The notes beneath the pieces are model-generated. The model saw nothing but the letters and a program-made list of their open reading frames with translations. It was not told the origin of the DNA and ran no database searches. A DNA stretch of 20,001 bases from CAZYSK01 sp964649415 (GTDB taxonomy: Bacteria; Chloroflexota; Anaerolineae; B4-G1). The DNA is taken from assembly GCA_964649415.1 (NCBI GenBank), contig CAZYSK010000097.1:1-20001 (forward strand). The letters are read 5' to 3'. A program made the translations under genes and the position numbers. Positions 16,115 through 20,001 of this stretch are shown in pieces; the stretch's first letter is position 1, and every line of letters starts with the position of its first letter.

Positions 16115-17212
16115 ATGATGGAATCAACGTTTCGCCCGGGGAAAGGGCGATTGCGTCTCACTGTCTCGCAACAGAAGAGGTTCCTCGATTTGGCTGTGGC
16201 CCTCTTTCTGCTTCTCTATACTGTGATCACGCTCTTCCCTTTTTACGTGCTCTTTGTGAGAACCTTCATCGCCACCAAGGAATCCACGGATTTGCATCTC
16301 TGGATTCCGCCGGCGGAAGAGATCAGTATGGACGCGCAGTTAGGAAATCTGGCCGTCTATTACAATCTGGATATCGGGGAGTTTAAGGAGGATCTGGGCA
16401 TACCGGTCACCGACTATATCCCGGCCCGCACCACGCTGGAGCAGATTTCCCAAGAGTACAGCATTCCCATGGAAAAGATGCAGAGGTACTTTGCCGGGTT
16501 TTCGACGTATAGCGGTTGGATAACGCTTTTTTCACGAGGAGAACTCTGGGGGCCTGTGTTTAGAACATTGTTGATCACCATCGCCAGCCTGGTGGGTCTA
16601 AATGCTCTTTCCATTCTCACCGGGTACGGCCTGGCGGGGTTGCGGCGCAAGGATCAAATGTTCATCTATGGTCTTTACCTTCTACAGATGGTCATCCCGC
16701 CCATGCTCATCATCCTGCCTCAATTCATGATTGTGCAGCGGTTGGTGAGACTCTTACCTCACTCGGACGTGGCCGGGCCCACGCGCTATGCGGCCCAGAT
16801 TCTGTCGGTTGTCCTGCTGAACATCCAGGGTGGAGCGCTGACCACGATGATCTATACCTCCACCATAGCCACCATCCCCCCGGACCTGGAAGAGTCGGCT
16901 ATGATCGACGGAGCCAGCCGCTGGCAGTATCTCCGCCACATCCTGCTACCGCTCCTGAAGGTTCCCGTCGCGGCCGTGACGGTCACCATGCTCCCCACCA
17001 TTTGGAATCAATTCCTCCAGCCTTACATCTATCTGGATGTGGCCAACACCACCTTGCTGCCATTTATCCAGCAGTACACGGGGCAGTACACCACCAACTT
17101 CCAGGTGGTTTACACTGGGGTATTTGTCTCTGTCCTACCGCTAGTGATCGTCTATGTGGTCTTCCGGCGGTGGTTCGTCAGTGGGGTAATGGCCGGGGCC
17201 GTCAAGGGCTAA
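16115..17212 (+). CDS. Sugar ABC importer permease, MalG/UgpE type, with external insert
   Basis: A 365-residue CUT1 permease, longer than the usual 270-300. After helix 1 (about 24-50) comes an insert of about 85 residues (about 58-140) before helix 2, on the external side by family topology. It holds two similar helical units: QLGNLAVYYNLDIGEFKEDLGIP (about 75-97) and TTLEQISQEYSIPMEKMQRYF (about 106-126), resembling short repeats of the form tLexIaxxYxIxxexxxxxLGxP. The remaining helices and the coupling loop (EESAMIDGASRWQYLRHILLP) are ordinary. The start ATG at 16115 (ATGATG) has GGACGGAG upstream. The partner of 15188-16102, it needs an ATPase encoded elsewhere. Confidence 0.9.
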   Translation: MMESTFRPGKGRLRLTVSQQKRFLDLAVALFLLLYTVITLFPFYVLFVRTFIATKESTDLHLWIPPAEEISMDAQLGNLAVYYNLDIGEFKEDLGIPVTDYIPARTTLEQISQEYSIPMEKMQRYFAGFSTYSGWITLFSRGELWGPVFRTLLITIASLVGLNALSILTGYGLAGLRRKDQMFIYGLYLLQMVIPPMLIILPQFMIVQRLVRLLPHSDVAGPTRYAAQILSVVLLNIQGGALTTMIYTSTIATIPPDLEESAMIDGASRWQYLRHILLPLLKVPVAAVTVTMLPTIWNQFLQPYIYLDVANTTLLPFIQQYTGQYTTNFQVVYTGVFVSVLPLVIVYVVFRRWFVSGVMAGAVKG

Positions 17213-17320
17213 CAGCTTTCAGCGGCATGAGCGGTGGGTGGAGCGGCCCCAATCCACCGTATTCAGAGGCTCTGCCTCATCGACAACAAATCGCGACGTC
17301 ACAATGAGAGAAAGGAGAAT

Positions 17321-18679
17321 ATGTACTATCGGTCGTGTCACTGCGACGATAGTACGAAACATACTATGGCCAATCTAACCGTTTCCAAAACCAGCGATTG
17401 CTTCGAGCGTGAGGGCAAGAGATTTTTCTACCTGGCCGATGCCGTCTGGCCGGCCCTCGCCAAGATCTCTTTTGCGGAATGGGAGGAATATCTGGAATAC
17501 AGGAAAACGCAGGGGTTCAACGTGCTGCAAATCTGGATGCAGAACCGGAGCATTTTTGGCAATTGCCCGGCTGCCTTCCGGTTTGATGCCCAGGGGAATC
17601 CCGATTACTATACCATGGACGAGGAATACTTCGAAAGAGCCAGGAAGATACTGGCAATAGCCGTCCAAAAGGGGTTCATTCCTGCCTTGGCAGTGCTTTG
17701 GTCGGATAAGGTCAAAGACACGTGGATGTCTAGGCAGTACAAGCCTGATCATATTATGCCGCTAGACGCGGTTCAGCGGTACGCCGAGTATGTGGCCAAG
17801 GCCTTCGCTGAATTTGAGCCTATCTATCTGGTCAGCGGAGATACCAACTTTGAATCTGAAGAAACAAGCCAGGCCTATTTGATAGCCCTCGACACGATCA
17901 AGTCAATCTGTCCTGATGCTTTGACCACCATGCACATCTGGGGTGATTCTTCCTACTTGCCGGACGAGATCGTGCAATCAAGAATCGATTTCTACACCTA
18001 CCAGTCAGGCCACAAGAGGCATTTGCAGCACTTCGCCTATCAATTTGCTCAAGATTTCTATCATCTGCCGGTCAAGAGACCCATCGTCAACGGCGAGCCA
18101 TGCTTCGAGGGGTTGCATGGTTTGCTGGATTGGGGCGAGATCGAACAGGCCAGGTTTAGCGCCTTCGATGTGAGGAAAGCGATTTGGTCCAGTCTCTTGT
18201 CGGGGGCCAAGGCCGGCGTTGGCTACGGAGCCTTTGGCATATGGCCCTGGCACACCACGAATGGGCCGTGGTGGGAGCATTGGCTGCCGGGGGAGAGACC
18301 ATGGGAGGGAGCAGAGTATTTTGGCCAACCCTATCCCTGGAAAACCGCGCTTAGATTCAGGGGCGCCTGGGATGCGTCGTTTGCCAAGTGGATATTTGAG
18401 ACTTACAACCTGTTTGACATCGAGCCCCATTCCGGTATCTCGAATAAGACAGATGAGATAAGGATGTCCACCTCGGCCGACCTGGACAAAGTGCTAATCT
18501 ATATTCCGTGTGCTGTTGAGGTTGAGGTGGGGCTAGATTTGAGTGACTACGATTGGACGCTTGTGAATCTTACGGATAGAGACATGGCCAAACCGGACAT
18601 CGAGGTTAGCAAGGATTCATCAACCATCAAGATGCACCGTTTCAACTCCGATGTGCTGGCGATAGGGGTGAGGGATTAG
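17321..18679 (+). CDS. DUF4038 glycoside hydrolase, GH140/apiosidase-like
   Basis: A 452-residue (beta/alpha)8-barrel protein of the DUF4038 class. Characterised relatives in GH140 release apiose side chains from rhamnogalacturonan II. Family signatures: GKRFFYLADAVWPAL near the start (family form GKPFFWLGDTAW), GFNVLQIWMQ, VSGDTNFE (D174) and IVNGEPCFEGL (E259, E263). The Asp and Glu match the positions used as catalytic acid/base and nucleophile in GH140, which I recall rather than verify. A C-terminal beta domain follows (DIEVSKDSSTIKM). The ATG at 17321 is close to AGGAG at 17313-17317. The second in-frame ATG at 17366, at which the family similarity begins, has no ribosome site but lies after an inverted repeat. 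No signal peptide, so cytoplasmic. It differs in architecture from the DUF5060-type enzyme at 11577. Confidence 0.85.
   Translation: MYYRSCHCDDSTKHTMANLTVSKTSDCFEREGKRFFYLADAVWPALAKISFAEWEEYLEYRKTQGFNVLQIWMQNRSIFGNCPAAFRFDAQGNPDYYTMDEEYFERARKILAIAVQKGFIPALAVLWSDKVKDTWMSRQYKPDHIMPLDAVQRYAEYVAKAFAEFEPIYLVSGDTNFESEETSQAYLIALDTIKSICPDALTTMHIWGDSSYLPDEIVQSRIDFYTYQSGHKRHLQHFAYQFAQDFYHLPVKRPIVNGEPCFEGLHGLLDWGEIEQARFSAFDVRKAIWSSLLSGAKAGVGYGAFGIWPWHTTNGPWWEHWLPGERPWEGAEYFGQPYPWKTALRFRGAWDASFAKWIFETYNLFDIEPHSGISNKTDEIRMSTSADLDKVLIYIPCAVEVEVGLDLSDYDWTLVNLTDRDMAKPDIEVSKDSSTIKMHRFNSDVLAIGVRD
17323..17367 (+). promoter_or_regulatory. Overlapping inverted repeats at the start of the DUF4038 gene
   Basis: GTACTATCG-G-TCG (17323-17335) pairs with CGACGATAGTAC (17344-17355) with one bulged G and an 8-nt loop. 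The middle arm ATAGTA (17350-17355 region) can instead pair with TACTAT at 17362-17367, a stem that would cover the alternative ATG at 17366. The two stems are mutually exclusive. The structure sits immediately 3' of the ribosome site at 17313-17317. Confidence 0.5.
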
Positions 18680-18724
18680 TCCAGCGTCTGCGCTGCGAAA
18701 CAGTTCAAGAAAGGAGTCGAGCAA

Positions 18725-19768
18725 ATGCATTTCAAGCAAGTATGCGTTTGGGTCACAATGCTGCTGGCATTGCCGGTGTTTGCACTGGCATGCGCCCCAT
18801 CTTCCACCCCGACTCCTGCGCCAACTCTAGCACCCACGCCTTCCTCTGGCGGCTGGACAGCCTACAACGCGGACAACGGCCTGGGAGGCAATATAGTTGC
18901 TGCTCTCGTTGTGGGGCCGGACGGCGCGTTGTGGGTCGGCCTGCGGGACGAAGACAACACCGCCGGCGTTTCGCGTTTCGATCCTTCGACAGGCCCAGGA
19001 CAAAGTGGGGAGAATCTGACCCGCTACACCATGGACGACGGCCTCCCCTACCGCATGGTCTTGTCCATCGCCGCCGCGCCGGACGGCGTGATGTGGTTTG
19101 GGACCTTTGGCGCCGGCGTCGCGCGCTTCGATGGGGAAAACTGGACCACTTACAAGAAGGAAGAAGGCCTTCCCCACAACGAAATCCGTTCCATCGCCGT
19201 AGGCTCGGATGACACGGTGTGGCTCGCGACCAAGCGCGGCGTCGCGCGCTTCGATGGGCAGGACTGGACCATCTACACCACCGAAGACGGCCTGGCAAAT
19301 GATAACGTCTACGCCGTCGTGGAAGCCCCGGACGGAGCGGTGTGGTTCGGTACTGAAGGCGGCGGCGTCTCGCGCTTCGATGGAGAAAGCTGGACCACCT
19401 ACACCACCAGAGATGGCCTGGCGAACGACAATGTTCGGTCTGCGGCTGTCGGCCTGGACGAGGCGTTGTGGTTTGGCACTCTGGGGGGCGGCGTCTCCCG
19501 CTTCGATGGAGAAACCTGGACCACCTACACCACCGCAGAGGGCCTGGCGTCGAATATCGTCTACGCCATCACGGTGAGTCCCGAGGGCGCGCTTTGGTTC
19601 GGAACCTATGGCGGCGGCGTCTCCCGCTTCGATGGGGAGAACTGGACCACCTTCACCGAGAAGGACGGGTTGGCGGACAATGACGTTCAGGCCGTCGCCG
19701 TGAGCCCGGATGGCGCGGTGTGGATCGGCACGGAGGATAGTCTCTCCCGTTATGTGCCGGTTGAATAA
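18725..19768 (+). CDS. Propeller-repeat lipoprotein (Reg_prop type)
   Basis: A 347-residue predicted surface lipoprotein. The signal ends in the lipobox ALAC (C23), followed by a Thr/Pro-rich linker (about 24-40). The rest is seven tandem units of about 42 residues, each of the form W-T-x-Y-T-x-x-D-G-L-x-x-N-x-V-x-A-x-x-x-x-P-D-G-x-x-W-F-G-T-x-G-G-G-V-S-R-F-D-G. These are two-component-regulator propeller repeats, and seven units make one complete seven-bladed propeller. In Bacteroidetes hybrid sensors two such propellers form the periplasmic sugar sensor, but here no membrane helix, kinase or enzyme domain follows. The ATG at 18725 follows AAAGGAG. It is the last gene of the cluster and may be a glycan-binding accessory protein. 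The function is unproven. Confidence 0.85.
   Translation: MHFKQVCVWVTMLLALPVFALACAPSSTPTPAPTLAPTPSSGGWTAYNADNGLGGNIVAALVVGPDGALWVGLRDEDNTAGVSRFDPSTGPGQSGENLTRYTMDDGLPYRMVLSIAAAPDGVMWFGTFGAGVARFDGENWTTYKKEEGLPHNEIRSIAVGSDDTVWLATKRGVARFDGQDWTIYTTEDGLANDNVYAVVEAPDGAVWFGTEGGGVSRFDGESWTTYTTRDGLANDNVRSAAVGLDEALWFGTLGGGVSRFDGETWTTYTTAEGLASNIVYAITVSPEGALWFGTYGGGVSRFDGENWTTFTEKDGLADNDVQAVAVSPDGAVWIGTEDSLSRYVPVE
18854..19757 (+). repeat. Seven tandem coding repeats of about 126 bp
   Basis: The repeats encode the propeller blades. The later copies are nearly identical in DNA over the segments GGCGGCGTCTC.CGCTTCGATGG and TGGACCACCTACACCAC, which points to recent expansion or gene conversion among blades. 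Confidence 0.85.
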
Positions 19769-19807
19769 TCCAATCAAAGCAATCAAAGAAGCGCGCGTTT
19801 CGCGTCT

Positions 19808-19830
19808 CTAGATGAGTAGACAGTATCTAG
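19808..19830 (+). promoter_or_regulatory. Small dyad upstream of promoter
   Basis: CTAGAT (19808-19813) and ATCTAG (19825-19830) form a perfect inverted repeat with an 11-bp spacer, ending 8 bp before the -35 box at 19839. It could be an operator. The 19769-19838 gap shows nothing else of note. Confidence 0.25.
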
Positions 19831-19838
19831 GCGGTCGT

Positions 19839-19867
19839 TCAACAATAACCTCGCATTCTGGTATAAT
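19839..19867 (+). promoter_or_regulatory. Strong sigma-70 promoter with extended -10
   Basis: The consensus -10 TATAAT (19862-19867) is preceded by TGG (extended -10), with TCAACA (19839-19844) as the -35 at 17 bp spacing. It directs transcription into the ORFs at 19897 and 19962, so a new transcription unit begins here. Confidence 0.75.
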
Positions 19868-19896
19868 CCCCTCACATCAGAGTGGAGGGAAGCAGG

Positions 19897-19965
19897 ATGT
19901 CGAAATACTTTGCGTCGCTCTCATTGATCCCGCTCGGCTTCACCCACCGGGAGAAAAGCGCATGA
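19897..19965 (+). CDS. 22-residue ORF, possible leader peptide
   Basis: The product is MSKYFASLSLIPLGFTHREK then SA and a stop. GGAGG at 19884-19888 lies 8 bp upstream of the ATG, and the ORF is the first on the transcript from the TATAAT promoter. Its TGA overlaps the ATG of the next gene (ATGA), an arrangement typical of translational coupling. It is not recognised as any family. It could be a coupling leader or the 5' part of a frameshifted gene. Confidence 0.5.
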   Translation: MSKYFASLSLIPLGFTHREKSA

Positions 19966-20001
19966 GTCGGGCAAAGATCCTTCCAGGGTATTGGTATGGC
20001 C
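19962..20001 (+). CDS. Start of an unidentified gene (partial)
   Basis: ATG at 19962 with GGGAG at 19949-19953, reading MSRAKILPGYWYG to the window edge. It is coupled by an ATGA overlap to the 22-codon ORF. Too little is visible to assign a family. Confidence 0.5.
   Translation, partial: MSRAKILPGYWYG

Noticed and set aside
18854..19757. Regular repeats that might suggest a CRISPR-like array
   Set aside because: The periodicity is about 126 bp and in frame, encoding conserved propeller blades. There are no short repeats with unique spacers.
18827..19786. 319-codon minus-strand open frame with internal repeats
   Set aside because: Its repeats simply mirror the propeller-blade coding repeats on the + strand.
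19790..19806. GCGCG-CGTTT-CGCGT stem after the propeller gene as a terminator
   Set aside because: It has only five pairs, one of them G-U, and no T-tract follows.

Overview
The window looks like part of a carbohydrate-utilisation locus from a Chloroflexota-like bacterium (Anaerolineae/Caldilineae type). This is inferred from gene style, not from a marker gene: a cytosolic regulator joining a LacI-type sensor to a histidine kinase and an AraC domain, lipoprotein binding proteins with long low-complexity linkers, a Tat-plus-lipobox solute-binding protein, and a propeller-repeat lipoprotein. All convincing genes are on the + strand.

Layout. 1-284 is scar sequence: the last codons of a regulator paralogue, then a headless, tailless piece of an SGNH/GDSL hydrolase that runs in frame into the next gene. 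285-3932 is the large sensor-kinase-receiver-AraC regulator. 4076-5254 is a GH105 unsaturated rhamnogalacturonyl hydrolase, preceded by two direct repeats 21 bp apart next to a -10 box. 5513-11546 is a complete oligopeptide/oligosaccharide-type ABC importer: family 5 binding lipoprotein, two permeases and two ATPases. 11577-13118 is a DUF5060-DUF4038-DUF5605 glycosidase. 13101-13425 holds a decayed second copy of the ATPase-2 tail and the DUF5060 head. 13595-17212 is a second, CUT1-type importer (binding protein and two permeases, no ATPase). 17321-18679 is a DUF4038 (GH140/apiosidase-like) enzyme. 18725-19768 is a seven-repeat propeller lipoprotein. 19839-20001 holds a good promoter, a 22-codon ORF and the start of another gene.

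How it may work together (inference). GH105 and apiosidase-like DUF4038 enzymes point to pectin, namely rhamnogalacturonan I/II fragments. None of the three glycosidases has a visible signal peptide, so oligosaccharides would be imported by the two ABC systems and trimmed in the cytoplasm. The regulator, also without signal peptide or membrane segment, would sense an imported or processed sugar in the cytoplasm and activate the cluster through its AraC domain.

The most notable points are the duplication scars at both the regulator and the ATPase/glycosidase junctions, the single-polypeptide cytosolic regulator, a MalG-like permease with a repeat-containing insert of about 85 residues, and mutually exclusive inverted repeats over the start of the second DUF4038 gene. 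No RNA genes, insertion sequences or CRISPR arrays were seen.
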